Assembly (NCBI GenBank): GCA_964017195.1
Contig: OZ024900.1
Coordinates: 33,873,093 to 33,937,092 of the forward strand
Reading direction: 5' to 3'
Source: Siderastrea radians
Lineage: Eukaryota; Cnidaria; Anthozoa; Scleractinia; Rhizangiidae
DNA length: 64,000 nt
This document shows, in pieces, positions 11,730 to 24,672 of this stretch. Positions within the stretch are counted from its first letter, which is position 1, and every line of letters starts with the position of its first letter. The position numbers were made by a program, and so were the translations under genes. The notes under the pieces were generated by a model that made no database searches, was not told the origin of the DNA, and was given only the letters and a program-made list of their open reading frames with translations.

Positions 11730-14343
11730 GTATTTGTATCAGATCTTAATTATTTTGCATTTGTTACCATCATTTTTGTATTCTGTTAAAAAAATCTAAT
11801 TATGCCAGAATAATGTTCACTATACCAAAACAGCCGATATAACATGAAAATAGTAACAAAAAAAATTAAAAAGTAGATAAATCAAGGTGCTAACAATCAG
11901 GAGAAAATAAGCACTCGGCCATTTCTAAATGGTTCCGTTTAGGTCTAAAGGGCCGATTTGCTTGCGTGCTGAACCACTGCTGCCAACGGCCATCGTGATC
12001 AATGACGGCCAATATTTAACGAATTAGTTATACCTTAATGCAACAACTACCAAATACAATACTACGAACCCCTTCGATCTTATCTTAATGCCTGATATTT
12101 TCAGTGCCTGGATACTATTTTTCGTTATTTTGCGTATCGTTCAAATTTAACAAAAATTTTTTTACTACATTTAGATAACTGTAGTAATTTATTCTTAGTT
12201 ATGCTCGTAGTTTGATTAAAATACCTTATGATGCCTGCTGGTATTTTTAGGAAAGCTCCGTTATCCTCGTCAATTCTATTCGGATGTTCTTCTGGTATTA
12301 TGCTCGATAAATCATTCACTCTGATCAGCAAAATTGGCATAGAAGCGATTCTTGTCAGTCTCGTTCCCAGGACTTTTACCTTTTTCAAAATTTGGAGAGG
12401 CGGGAAATTTTCAAATATTAAAATAGGAAAGTCCTGGGGAAGAGGTTGGATTCTTGTTTTCTATTTTTTATTATGCAGTAAGATCCAATAACTATTGGGA
12501 ACTTGGTAATCAGTGCACTTCTCCCTTTGTGCATTGGCAGACTGGAACGAATTGCATGATGCATTTCTTTTTTACTTTTATCAGTACGTTTGTTATTTGT
12601 TCGAATTTGTTATCATTCTTTTTCGCATTTTATGTTAGTCTCTATTTTGTTATCTATTTCCCACCCTTATTGTGCTCAAATTCCACCGAAGATTGCTCTT
12701 TGTACTGAAACAAGGCTTTCTATCGCAAACGGCTAAAAGAGGTTTTTATGATCAAAATTATGCCAAGCAAACGCGGGATGTTCTTTTGTCCAAGCTTATT
12801 TCTGACGACAAATTGGGCAAAAGCCGCTCAAACTACCGTAAATGTATGGAATTTTGGCCAACTTTGAACTTCTGTAATTCCTCTCAAATTCTGTCGGATT
12901 TGGAGTGTGCATGCATACCTTTTAAAAGGTACTTCCTCTATAATTATTACCGTTTACAGAGGGGTCAAATTCAGGCTAAAGCGAACGCAAACAAAGTTTT
13001 TAAGACTTAAACAATTTCTTCTATTCAAAATGAGCGAGTTTCCTCGAAACCGATAGCTACTAGTGATAGTGTGAGAGCGGAACGGAACGTCTCTCGCAGG
13101 ACGGTACACGTAAATCTCTATCATCTTGTTTGGACCAGATAATTCTTAACGCACTTTAAACGTTTGTCACAACAAAGTCAATAACAGTCTAAATAAACAA
13201 AGTTTATTGAAGCGAAACGATGCCCAAAGAAGTAAATAGCGAAATGAAAACCACAATCAGACTAACTGAAACTATTTAAAACTTAGAAAACAAATGTTTG
13301 GTAATACAAAAGGAATACATGAAGACAAAGGCATAAAAAGCTTCTTCGTCCGCTTGAGGGAATTTCACTAGGAGCAAAAGTTGAACTTTAAAGGCTTGAT
13401 GTTAACACGTTAAAACGTTAACCTGAACAAATTGGTTTTCCTGGATACGTCCAAAAAAGCATTACTAAGTACAACAGATCGAACAGATACTTTGTTTGTT
13501 TCGTAGATTGTACGTGGGCATATATAATCCGCAGGACGAACCACAAAAACCGTAATGTAATGAAACAAATAAACTTAAAAGACTAGAGAGGAAATACGAA
13601 AACCGGAAAATACGAAAAAGTCAAAAAAAGTGCTGAGTTTATTCGTCTTTATTACCGGTGCCCATTTAGTTCACCATATTTAGAAATCTTAGGCTCTAAT
13701 TCTACAGCTAACATGACAGTGGCCAACTCGAAAGCTGTCGCTCCTTTGGCCGCTGTGCACGTACTTCTTCAGATTGTGATTTTCTTTTACGCTTCTTTAT
13801 AGTAAATGGTTGTAAATGTGTTATAAAAATAATTGTTAATGTCAATGCTGTAGACAGTGTGAAATAAAGTTGAAAGTTGAAACGTGCTAATCGAAAAGCT
13901 GTGAGCATTTAATCTGCCTATCATATTATTCTGATTTGTCAAGTGCATAGCTAACAACCAGATGCGAAATGAGACCAAAGGAAAGCAAATTAACTTTTTG
14001 TCACGAAACCAACTTGGTTTTCACATTGCAAAACTTCGTTGTCTCTCACGACTTACGTTTTCAGTGTCATTGCTATGCAGGCGCAATTTATATTGCATAC
14101 ATAATAAGTGAAGAGAGTTGTCATCACTGTCGACGGAGCTAGTGCTGTACTCAGCTCCTGAATGTGTGGTCTTATCGCCAAAAATTTTTATTTTGAGCCC
14201 CCTGCTATGTTTGCATGGCTCTAAGAACCACAATCTCAACTGCACTTGCTTTTGCGATGAATAGTGTTTTAAAATCAGCTTTCGGTCCGACCTTGTCGAG
14301 CTGCGTCCTTGTTGTACTTTGCTTGGGCGATTAGCAAGACAGG

Positions 14344-15366
14344 ATGGTACACGTGAGTCCCCAATCATCTTGTTTGGACCAGACAATTCTCAACCCACTT
14401 TGAATGTTTGCCACAATAAAGTTCATAACAGTCTATATAGTGTAAACAAAAGTTTATTAAAGCGAAACGATGACCGAAGTGATGAGTTGTTACATAAACG
14501 TGCTAAAACAGTACTTGAAAGTGAAGCGAAGTGATAAATAGCGCGGAAGCGATCTCGAAAAACTAAAGAGTAAATAGCGAGATAAAAACTACACTTTTTC
14601 AAACTTAGAAAACAAACTTTTGGTAATACAAAAGGAAACTTACATAAGTACAAAGGGATAAAAAACTTACTCCTCTGTCCACTTGAGGGAAGTTCACTGA
14701 CGGGGAGCAAAAACTGTTCGACCTGGTCTAAAAAATTTCCTTGAACACGTACAAAGAAGTGTTACCAAGTACAACAGATAATGACTTTCTTTTTCTCTTG
14801 GATCGTACGTGGACAAATATATCCGTAGAGGTAACCATAAAGACCATGATATAATAATAGAACGAAACTTAAAAGACCAGAAATTGAGGAAATGCGAAAT
14901 CCAGAAAATATTTGGTGCTAACACTCTTACGACCTTTTAGGTCCGAACGCGACCTAAAGCCATGTAAACTCTACAACTGCACTGCGGACATTTATCTCTG
15001 TCTCTTCAGTTTCGACTGCATTTACTTCAGTATTTGGAGTTTTTTTCGCGGCTTAGTTCAAAATGAGAATAAGAGAGGTTTTTCAGTGTGTTCTTTTTTC
15101 AAAATTTTTTTTTCGGAGTACGGGGAAATATGTCAGAATATATCAATCGTACTCCCTCTACCTCCACCCACCCCACCTAAGGAGTGGAACAAGGCTCTGT
15201 TTGGTTGAACAACGTTCGATATGTTGAACGGCAAAGTAAACTTCAAGCAGTCTAATATGGCGGCAACAAGTTGCAACATCTGTTCTTTTCTTAGGTGAAG
15301 TCGAGCCTGTGGGGTTTTTCGTTTTCATTATAATGAACGGTTTCAATTGTCAGGCAATTCGTAATT
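14344..15366. repeat. Copy 2 of the ~1-kb dispersed repeat
   Basis: It aligns with 5036-6058 throughout, beginning at GGTACACGTGAGT. It sits exactly at the right edge of duplication unit 1, where unit 2 instead has an ATT microsatellite and cupin exon 2. A repeat-mediated breakpoint is a reasonable inference. Confidence 0.8.
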
Positions 15367-16371
15367 TAAATGTAAGCACTCCTTTCCCAGTAAAGATTCG
15401 AAAATTTTAAATCAGTTGTAGTATAATATACTACAGCTCAATTGCAAAATATCGCATTCGATAAATGCGCCTCACGGCATTGAATGGTCTTTTCGTCCTT
15501 TGAAAAACAGAGCTTTGATGGAACATTTTAAAGCATTCAGCCTGAATTTTATTTTATTTTTTTTATTTCCAAACTTGAGCCGTTCAAGGACTGAAGAACG
15601 AAAAAGCGGATTTAGATCTATAGTGCTGGTTCACTTTGCATGCGTGCTGAACCAATGTTGGAAACGACGACTGCGCAGTCATATTTAAATACATCGTAAA
15701 CTAAATACCTTTATTCAGTAAATACCAAGTGAAAACTAAGAACGTCGGCGACCTTATGTCATATCTCAATGCCTGATATTTTTGCGTTTTTTAATGGATT
15801 TTCACTATTTTCATCAACGACATTGTTCAATATTACAAGTATTTATTAAAGGTTACCCTGGTTAACATTTCTGTTAGAAACTGTAAAAAATAAAAGTTAA
15901 TAACCCAAACGTTTCGGCTAAAACTTAGCCTTCATCAGGGGGAAGGGATAAGAAAATCGGTAGTTACGTCCGGCGTTAGGTTTCATACAACTCACCCCAG
16001 ATATATTCTTCGCTAGTGCACTAGCAAGCTAATAAGCTCACCAATTTTTTTTGAGAAATAGACTACTGAGAATACGCTGTGCTTCTGCCATTTCATGCTG
16101 TAAACACCCTTCAGTAATAGTGTGGCCACAAATTGTGGTTTGGTAATCCCCTTAATTAGACGACATTTAAAGATCCCTCTGTGGTGACGGATTGAAACTG
16201 TTCTGAAATATTTTTTTCACTACTTATACTTTAAAGCAATACAGCGCTACCATTCCTGCTTCGAGTTTCATGAACAGCAGAGCTTAACTCTTTAAGCCCC
16301 AATAGTGACATGCATCTAATTTCTCCTTACAGTCGCACAATATCATCATACATATAGGTCATGAGGAATAA
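15367..16371. other. Intergenic spacer with a short PLE-like fragment
   Basis: A minus-strand motif (CTGATGA at 15938-15932, self-complementary GGCTAA/TTAGCC, GAAAC at 15915-15911) resembles PLE terminal sequences. The rest is AT-rich with no supported gene. Confidence 0.4.
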
Positions 16372-16537
16372 AGAAATGATCACCAAGGATAAGATGTCTT
16401 GATGTGCAAGCAAATTCTCCCAACTATTACCATAACAGATTTATGGAGAACAGTGAGGAGAACATATATGTTGATATTGGTGCTTAAAAGATTAATTTGG
16501 ACAGAACAGGTTGCGTGCCGTTAATCATTGCATTCAA

Positions 16538-16685
16538 GTTTTTGAAATCAAAATGCCTCACTGTCGCGAAGATTTCGAATTGAAGAAACTCACGATCGTT
16601 GTGAATATTTCGAACACGGATGCCATCATTTCGTGTCCGCCGCCTCGCAAAGTTTTAAAGCCAAGAAAGTCGACCATTCTAGAAG
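16538..16685 (+). pseudogene. 5'-truncated copy of cupin-gene exon 1
   Basis: It is homologous to the 3' three quarters of 21850-22036. The frame is open through VVNISNTDAII to a GT donor at 16686. The original start region is missing. Confidence 0.6.
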
Positions 16686-17103
16686 GTAATACCAGAATTT
16701 TGAACGTTGCTTAGTACTAAGCGTATTGTTCTGGTGCATAATATTTTTATTATTTTGCATTCACTATCATCGTTTTTCGCTTTCTGCTCAAGAATTGTTG
16801 ATTATACTGACCACAATAATCTTCCCCGCCGGACTAGCACCTAAATAGTATAACATGAAAAAAGTACGAAAAAAAATCAATGACGCCACTCGGCCAACAA
16901 GCGAGGAAACAGAAAATCGGGAATTTATAACTGGCTCTTCAGATCTAACGGGTGGAATTAATTTGCAAGCTGGACTAATATTCAAAATGACCATTGCTGG
17001 GTCAAATTTGATTACATTGATTGTGCATGTAAACTATTGCTAAACGCACCAAATACCAGGTAAAAAACTAAGGACACATGCGATCTTATGTTGTCATGTG
17101 GGC

Positions 17104-17928
17104 TGATTGCTGTTGGAGTTACGTAGGAGAAACTGGCAGATGTTTTAAAACCCGAAGAAAGGAACATCAACGAAATCGTAAAAATTATACTAGTGGCTCG
17201 AACATTGCCAACCATGCTTGGCAAAACAATCATTCAATTGATTTTGATGGCGCTACCGTGATAGACAAAGGCAATTACCGTATTCGAAGAACATTAGAAT
17301 CCTGGCATACTGCCAAAACTGTCGGCGCAGACAATAATTCCAAACCGCTACCAAGACAATACTCTATCTTATTGTAATTCTTATTTTGTCCGTTTTTGTC
17401 CATTTTTAGCTTTTTTACACTTCTATTGTATTCTTGTGTTTAATCTTTTCACACCCTCCCTTGCATATATTTCCAATCACCAATATTTAGATAACTTTGA
17501 AAAGCAAAAGGACATATTCTAATCAGCGGAAATCTAAAAATACTGGTTGAATTTCGTTTAAAATTACTCTACCAGTTCTCTGAGATTATAATTGACTGTG
17601 TTTTGCTGCGGATTGTTAGGATGAATATGGTTGCAACTTGAAAACATCAGGCTGATGATTTCAAGTTTTTCCTTTGTTTCGTGGAAAAATCGCCAGTAAC
17701 TGACTATGGTTTGTTCTTCCTTTGAGAAAATCATATGATTTCCTTTTCTTGACGTTCTAGGAGTATTCTATGTACGAGAAAAAAAGCATTTAATTCAAAT
17801 TTCAGCACATTTTCACCCCAAAACGTAAAAATCCCCGTGACAGTGTCCCTTTAAACTTTTTAAACCAGAGAACGCTTTTTACATTTTTAATATGTCTTAT
17901 CCTGGTTACAGTTCAATTTTTTTTAGTT
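17104..17928 (+). mobile_element. Penelope-like element fragment with GIY-YIG endonuclease remnant
   Basis: The block interrupts unit 2 where unit 1 is continuous at about 9711. Positions about 17111-17377 encode the C-terminal GIY-YIG endonuclease region of a PLE: SYVGETG, a TRRKEHQRN stretch, HSIDF, and a LESWHTA ... DNNSKPLPRQY tail. The reverse transcriptase part is absent, so this is a 5'-truncated dead copy. The 3' end, rich in T and A, follows to about 17928. Confidence 0.75.
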
Positions 17929-18870
17929 ATATTTTTTGTTGTAATTGAGCATCGTTCAAGGCTCTAACAAATAAACCTTTTTACGGTCTCTCAAAGACCA
18001 CCCAACGAGAAAATTGAAGCAAAACTGATACTTGAAGTATCATTTTCTGCTTTCTCAGATTGTTTCAGGGCCTTTTAAAGGCGTTTCTTGGTAGGCTAAT
18101 ACAGGATGATCTGTGGGGATTATTAAGCTGAAAATTGTAAGGCACACTGAATTTTTGGGAACGGAATCTTATCCCCGAACTTTCAAGCCGCTATTGCATG
18201 CTTTGCAAAAATGCTAGCTGATCTTATTGTGCACTCAAAACGACATATTTGTCCCTCCGAGAACAATAGACATTAATCATTCCCCATGTTACGAAAGTTT
18301 GAGGTGACGTTTAGCCAAAGAAACTCTAGTTTTTCTTCGCTATCAGTTAATCTGAATATTTCATGCGAGTTTGGTCTTCCGAAAAGATATTCCGCCGAAG
18401 CGAACAGTTCCGTGCCCCCGGTTTCTGCCCAGCCTTGGATAAACTGCGCTCGTAAAATGGCTTATTAAGCCTGCTGGCAATTGTGTTAAAAACTACTTCT
18501 TATGCTAATAATTCTACTAAGATATTATGTTCGTGTTGTGCTGGAAAAAATATTTTCCTTCTCACTGAACCAGTTGAATTGGCAATTTAACGTATTAAGT
18601 TATTTTAGTTCCTGGCTATAGACATCAAGACGTATTTGGCTTCCTCTATTATGTGTATGGAGCAACGACCATAGCTGCCAACCATAGCTTCTTATAAACG
18701 TCTCTAAAGACGAGAACAATGATCTGAAAGAAACATCGTTCTATGTCCCCGGCTATCAACCAGCGTTTTGCAGTCAAAGCTTCAGCTCGCGGAACCATCG
18801 TCTAATAACCGCACGGGTTCTAAGTTACCATGCATGCTTGCAAGATACCCTTTTAGGAGTTCAAAGGTGC

Positions 18871-20282
18871 TACTGCCATTTTCGTTCAGCCCTGAAGTGT
18901 GACGATTTTTTCGCGTATGTTTACTTTTCAAACGTGACAGGTTTGCCAGACATCAGTCTCGTCTGGTCCAATGAAAATGCGCCGTTTTGGGCAGGAAACG
19001 AACAACCTTTGTCAAACGACAGTTGCATGTTTTGTCCACGTGGCTGGCAGGTTTTCACGTTTTCGATTGTACTTCTCTTAATATAATCTCTTGATCGGCT
19101 GGCAAGTTTTAGATTTTATTGAGAATAACACAGATGGCTCCCGTACAGATAAAAGTAGTTTATGACTATTATTCTGCTAAAAGAACCACGCCATTCTTCA
19201 TAACAGAGGAAGAGTTGTTAGATTTGGACTTCAGAGTCGACTTCGACATTCGCCATTTCGTCCAAACAGCTAATGATTTCAGCTAGTGAAGTTGAAGGCT
19301 TTTCGATCTTCAGAACTTCTATCAATGCCAAGTCATCTTCGCTTAGTTTACCCCATTTTCGCCTCCTCTTTTGGCGGGAATTATATAGAGTATACTTCGC
19401 AAAACTTCCTCCACACTGACTTCACTGTGTTTACATGAATTCTCAGTTCTTCTGCAAAATATTTGAAAGGTCGAGGAATGAAACCAGTTCTTCTGTCGCC
19501 GCCTTCTTCCACGATTCTATCAATTATAAGTGCTCTCATTTCTGTACCAAGAGCCATCCCTGGGTGAAAGGTTCTTCCAAACTTGTTTACTTTCAATGCC
19601 TCCATTTAAGCCGATCAAGAAATTATACCGTCGTTTTCATCTAAGCGTGGACACGTGACGGAAAAACAGGTTCTAACGGGGTGTCAAAGGTGCCATGTTT
19701 GACCGCCAAACCTTTAACCCTATTCAGACCGGGCTTTTTTCGACCTTCTGGGACCCCCCCCCCCCATGTAACTTTCAAACTGCTTACGCTATGGCCACCA
19801 AGTTTGCACAGGATAGTGTACGCGCTAATTCTAACCACTACAGATACTGGGATGTCACTGTGACGTGATATGACGTCATTATGACTTCATTTGTTTCTCA
19901 ATGTTTCACTTAGAAGCTCTAAAGCAATAAATTTACTGAATACGGTCCCTGAAGGAGTAAAAATCCTTTTTTTGGTATAAAGGGCATCTATAATATATTT
20001 GCTGAATGTATATTTTGGAACACATGAAATTTTGCAGATAAAGCTCATATTAGAGATACAATGGTCATTTTGGTGTCCGCCATCTTGGATCCGCCATCTT
20101 GGATCTGCCATCTTGAATTTCTTTGAATTCATCTGCTTCATTTAATAAACAAGAAAATGAAGCCAGTTGATTGTAAAAAGTATGATGTATGGGAAACTAA
20201 AGCTTTGGGAAACTGCCACGTTTGAAAAGTAAACATACGCAAAAAAATGGTCACGTTTCAGGGTTGAATGAAAATGGTAGTA
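18871..20282. mobile_element. Tc1/mariner-like non-autonomous DNA transposon with ~65-bp TIRs and TA duplication
   Basis: The ends CTGCCATTTTCGTTCA... and its inverse ...TGAATGAAAATGGTAG are flanked by TA at 18871-18872 and 20281-20282. The inverted repeats extend about 65 bp. Unit 1 has the empty site near 10668. The only transposase relic is a paired-type helix-turn-helix at 19605-19381. Confidence 0.75.
19381..19605 (-). pseudogene. Paired-type HTH fragment of a transposase
   Basis: The 74 residues include NKFGRTFHPG, IVEEGGDRRTG and TVKSVWRKF. These resemble the paired/Pax-like DNA-binding HTH at the N terminus of Tc1/mariner-type transposases. No DDE domain is present in the element, so it is a relic or a captured domain. 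Confidence 0.55.
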
Positions 20283-21029
20283 TTGTCTTCTCAGGCGCTA
20301 TTTGATGATGTTTCATACAGCAAGAATATTTGGGCCAAACGTCTATTATTTCGAAAAAAGTAAATAAGTTCTCAATATAAAGACAGGATAAAGCGTAAGA
20401 TCGCCTTATTTCCCATCCGATTCTACCATTCCCATAAAGGGTTACAAGTTTGAGTGGCAATTTGGTTTTCAAATTGGACATGTCTTTCTGCAATGATGAG
20501 CTTTTTCAAAACATCGCAGTCAAGATCTCGTATCAGGTTTAGCGTCCACGGACTCCTGCATTTTCACGATATTCAAAAGTGTTTTTCAAAGGGGACTGGT
20601 ACCATTGAAATGCACATTTAACACGTTTAACGTTCACTTACCAGCTCGCAGACGCTTTTGTCGCCTTCTCTTGCAGTGGTGTCTCGGGGTGTAAATTTCA
20701 ATGAAGTTTGCGATAAATTTATTGTTAGATAGATAGTATGACCAATCGGTCCTTGACTTAGCTTGTCAAACAAGGTTGTTGCTAGGAAACATTCTTAAAT
20801 TAGTACATCGAGTGTCCGATGTAGTGTCGGTAGAACGTGATTTGAATACTTTGTACACGTGATTAAGACAGTATTTCGTATGCATCTCATCGTATGATCA
20901 ATCGGGTAAATTTTACACGCCAATGGCAAATTGACGAGTTTTGTCTAAGTCCAAACGTGAATTCATTCTTAGCACGATCAGCAGCTTTCTTGACTTTGCC
21001 TGACAACCGAGGTTAGTGTTGCTATTATA

Positions 21030-21717
21030 TAGAAATGACGCAAAGACTGGTCAGACAACGTGCAAGAGGCGTAAATACATTATTTCGGCTGGCCATCACC
21101 AGCCTTCTTCAGGTTTATTGAACGAAACGCGAATTTACATGGTCTTTATATAATGAACCGGAAATAACCGGACAGGGCTACGTGATGTGTAAAAAATACA
21201 GAAAAAAAAATAATAATGAAATAAAAGCGGAAATACAGTATAATAGAGATAAGGAAAAAGCTGGTTGGATTACATTTCATCTCTTCTGTAAGACCTGCAG
21301 GCTCTGACAGTGTGTTTCCTCCGTGGATGAGGAATGCCTCACGAGCCTTTCTAACTGAATCACGATTAGTATATAATTTTTCAAGTGGTATAAGAAGCAT
21401 ATGATTAACCGTATGATTGCCGTATTATTATTTCATTATTACATTATTATTTCTGTATTTTTTACACATCACGTAGCCCTGTCCTGTTATTTCCGGTTCA
21501 TTACATAAAGACCATGTAAATTCGCGTTTCATGATAAACCTGAAGAAGGCTGGTGTTGGCCAGCCGAAATATTGTATTTACGCCTCTTGCACGTTGTCTG
21601 ACCAGTCTTTGCAGCATTTCTATATTTTACCTTCTTTTGACTGGTCACGATCTAGTGATCCAACGTGGAGCAAGCTTTGATCGTACACGGTTTTGCAGTG
21701 GTCTAAACCTTGAAAAT
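21030..21717. mobile_element. Foldback element with ~175-bp inverted arms and 11-bp target duplication
   Basis: Arms at about 21031-21205 and 21455-21632 are near-perfect inverse copies. The flanking 11-mer TTGCTATTATA occurs at 21019-21029 and 21718-21728 and once in the empty unit 1 site near 11429. The arms contain GGCTGGCC...CAGCC palindromes and a CTGAAGA...GAAA motif like those in PLE terminal repeats. A target duplication of this length suits a retroelement better than a cut-and-paste transposon. No coding part remains. Confidence 0.6.
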
Positions 21718-21849
21718 TTGCTATTATAGCAAAAATTCGCAACTAGTTGTTTTTAAACAAAAATGAATTAAAATTCAGTTTGTGTCCAAATATTTAGGAT
21801 TCCACTGTAGAGCAAGTTACAAGACTTCACAAGCTCTCCAAGCGCAAAA

Positions 21850-24637
21850 ATGGCAGCCAACGTAAAAAAGCCTCTAAAATTTTCCAAGCTTTTAAAATCA
21901 AAATGGCTCACTGACGCAAAAGATTTCGAGTTGAAGAAACGCACGCTCGTCGTGAATATTTCCAACAATGATGCCATCATTTCTGGTCCACCGCCTCGCA
22001 AAGTTTTAAAGCCAAGAAAGTCAACCATTCTAAAAGGTATTTGTATCAGATCTTAATTATTTTGCGTTTGTTATCATCATTTTTTGCATTCTGTTAAAAA
22101 GTCTAATTTATGCCAGAATCATGCTCACTATACCTAAACAGCCGATATAACATGAAAATAGTAACAAATAAAAATTAAAAAGTAGATAAATCAAGGTGCT
22201 AACAATCAGGAGAAAATAAGCACTCGGCCATTTTTAATGGTTCCGTTTAGGTCTAAAGGGCCGATTTGCTTGCGTGCTGAACCACTGCTGCAAACAGCGA
22301 TCATGATCAATGAGCCAATATTTAACGAATCTAATTATACCTTAATGCAACAAGTACCAAATACAATACTACGAACGCCTTCGATCTTATCTTAATGCCT
22401 GATGTTTTTGCCTGGATATTATTATTCGTTATTTTGCGTATCGTTCAAATTTAACAAAAATGTTTTTACTACCATTAGATAACTGTAGTAATTTATTCTT
22501 AGTTATGCTCGTAGATTGATTGAAATGCCTTATGATGCCTGCTGGTATTTCTAGGAAAGTTCCGTTATTCTCGTCAATTCCGATATTCTTCTGGTGTTGT
22601 GCTCGATAAGTCATTCATCCTGAGCAGCCAAATTTCCATAGAAGCGATTCTTGTGAGCCTCGTTCCCAGGACTTTTACCTTTTTTAATATTTGGAGAGGC
22701 GGGAAATTTTCAAATTTTAAAAAAGGAAAAAAAGTCCTTGGAACGAGGTTGGATTCTTGTTTTATATTTTTTATTATGCAGTAAGATCCAATAACTATTG
22801 GGAACTTCGTAATCAGCGTACTTCACGCTTCATTTTTACATTGGCAGACTGGAACGAAGTGCATGGTGGATTTTTTTTTTTACTTTTACCAGTACTTTGT
22901 TCACGTTTGTTATCATTCTTTTTCGCATTTTATGTTAGTCTCTATTTTGTTATCTATTTCCCACCCTTATTGTGCTCAAATTCCACCTAAAATTGCTCTT
23001 TGTACTGAAACAAGGCTTTCTGCCGCAAACGGCTAAAAACGGTTTTTATGGTCAAAATTACGCCAGCATATGTAATCCAAGCCAAGCTTGTTCAAGCTTA
23101 TTTCTGACGCCAAATTGGGCAAAAGCCGCTCAGACTACCGTAAATGGATGGAATTTTGAACTTTGAACGTCTGCAATTCTGCTCGAGTTTCGTCGGATTT
23201 TGAGTGTGCATGCCTTTTAAAAGGTACTTCCTCTATAATTATTACCCTTAATAGAGAGGTCAAATTCAGGCTAAAGCGAACCCAAACAAAGTTTTTAAGA
23301 CTTAAACAATTTCTTCTATTCAAAATGAGCGAGTTTCCTCGAAAGCGATAGCAACTAGTGATAGTTAGTGTGAAAACGGAAGGAAACGTTCCTCACTGCA
23401 GGACGGTACACGTGAATCTCTATCATCTCGTTTGGACCAGATAATTCTTAACGCGCTTTAAACGTTTGTCACAACAAAGTCAATAACAGTCTAAATAAAC
23501 AAAGCTGATGGAAGCGAAACGATGCCTAAAGAAGTAAATAGCGAAATGAAAACCACAATCAGACTAACTGAAACTATTTAAAACTTAGAAAACAAATGTT
23601 TGGTAATACAAAAGGAATACATGAAGACAAAGGCATAAAAAGCTTCTTCGTCCGCTTGAGGGAATTTGACTAGGAGCAAAAGTTGAACTTTAAACTTGAT
23701 GTTAACACGTTAAAACGTTAACCTGAACAAATTGGTTTTCCTGGATACGTCCAAAAAAGCATTACTAAGTACAACAGATCGAACAGATACTTTGTTTGTT
23801 TCGTAGATCGTACGTGGGCATATATAATCCGCAGGACGAACCACAAAAACCGTAATGTAATGAAACAAATAAACTTAAAAGACTAGAGAGGAAATACGAA
23901 AACCAGAAAATACGAAAAAGTGCTGAGTTTATTCGTCTTTATTACCGGTGCCCATTTAGTTTACCATCTGATATTTAGAAATCTTAGGCTCTAACTCTAC
24001 AGCTAACATGACAGTGGCCAACTCGAAAGCTGTCGCTCCTTTGGCCTCTGTGCACATACTTCCTTAGATTGTGATTTTCTTTTACGCTTCTGTGTAGTAA
24101 ATGGTTGTAAATGTGTTATAAAAATAATTGTTAATGTCAATGCTGTACACATTGTGAAATAAAGTTGAAAGTTGAAAGGTGCTAATCGAAAAGCTGTGAG
24201 CATTTAATCTGCCTATCATGTTATTCTGATTTGTCAAATGCATAGCTAACAACCAGATGCGAAATGAGACCAAAGGAAAGCAAATTAACTTTTTTGTCGC
24301 GAAACCAACTTGGTTTTCACATTGCAAAACTTCGTTGTCTCTCATGACATACGTTTTCAGTGCCATTGCTATGCACGCGCAATTTATATTGCGCACATAA
24401 TAAGTGAAGAGAGTTGTCATCACTGTCGACGGAGCTAGTGCTGTACTCAGCTACTGAATGTGTGGTCTTATCTCCAAAAATTTTTATTTTGAGCCCCCTG
24501 CTATGTTTGCATGGCTCTAAGAACCGCAATCTCAACTGCACTTGCTTTTGCGATGAATAGTGTTTTAAAATCAGCTTTCGGTCCGACCTTGTCGAGCTGC
24601 GTCCTTGCTGTGCTTTGCTTGGGCGATTAGCGAGACA

Positions 24638-24672
<35 letters not shown>

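Larger units (their letters stand above)
8963..14343. repeat. Segmental duplication, unit 1
   Basis: This unit matches unit 2 (16372-24640) over essentially its full length, in the same order and orientation. It starts at AAAGAAATGATCACCAAGG and ends at GGGCGATTAGC. It contains two copies of the cupin-gene first exon (one broken, one intact) but no second exon. Unit 1 lacks the three insertions found in unit 2, so it preserves their unoccupied sites near 9711, 10668 and 11432. Confidence 0.85.
16372..24640. repeat. Segmental duplication, unit 2, enlarged by three insertions
   Basis: It matches unit 1 (8963-14343) in segments 16372-17103, 17929-18870, 20283-21029 and 21718-24640. The intervening blocks are a PLE fragment, a Tc1-like element and a foldback element. 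Removing them gives a length close to that of unit 1. Confidence 0.85.
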
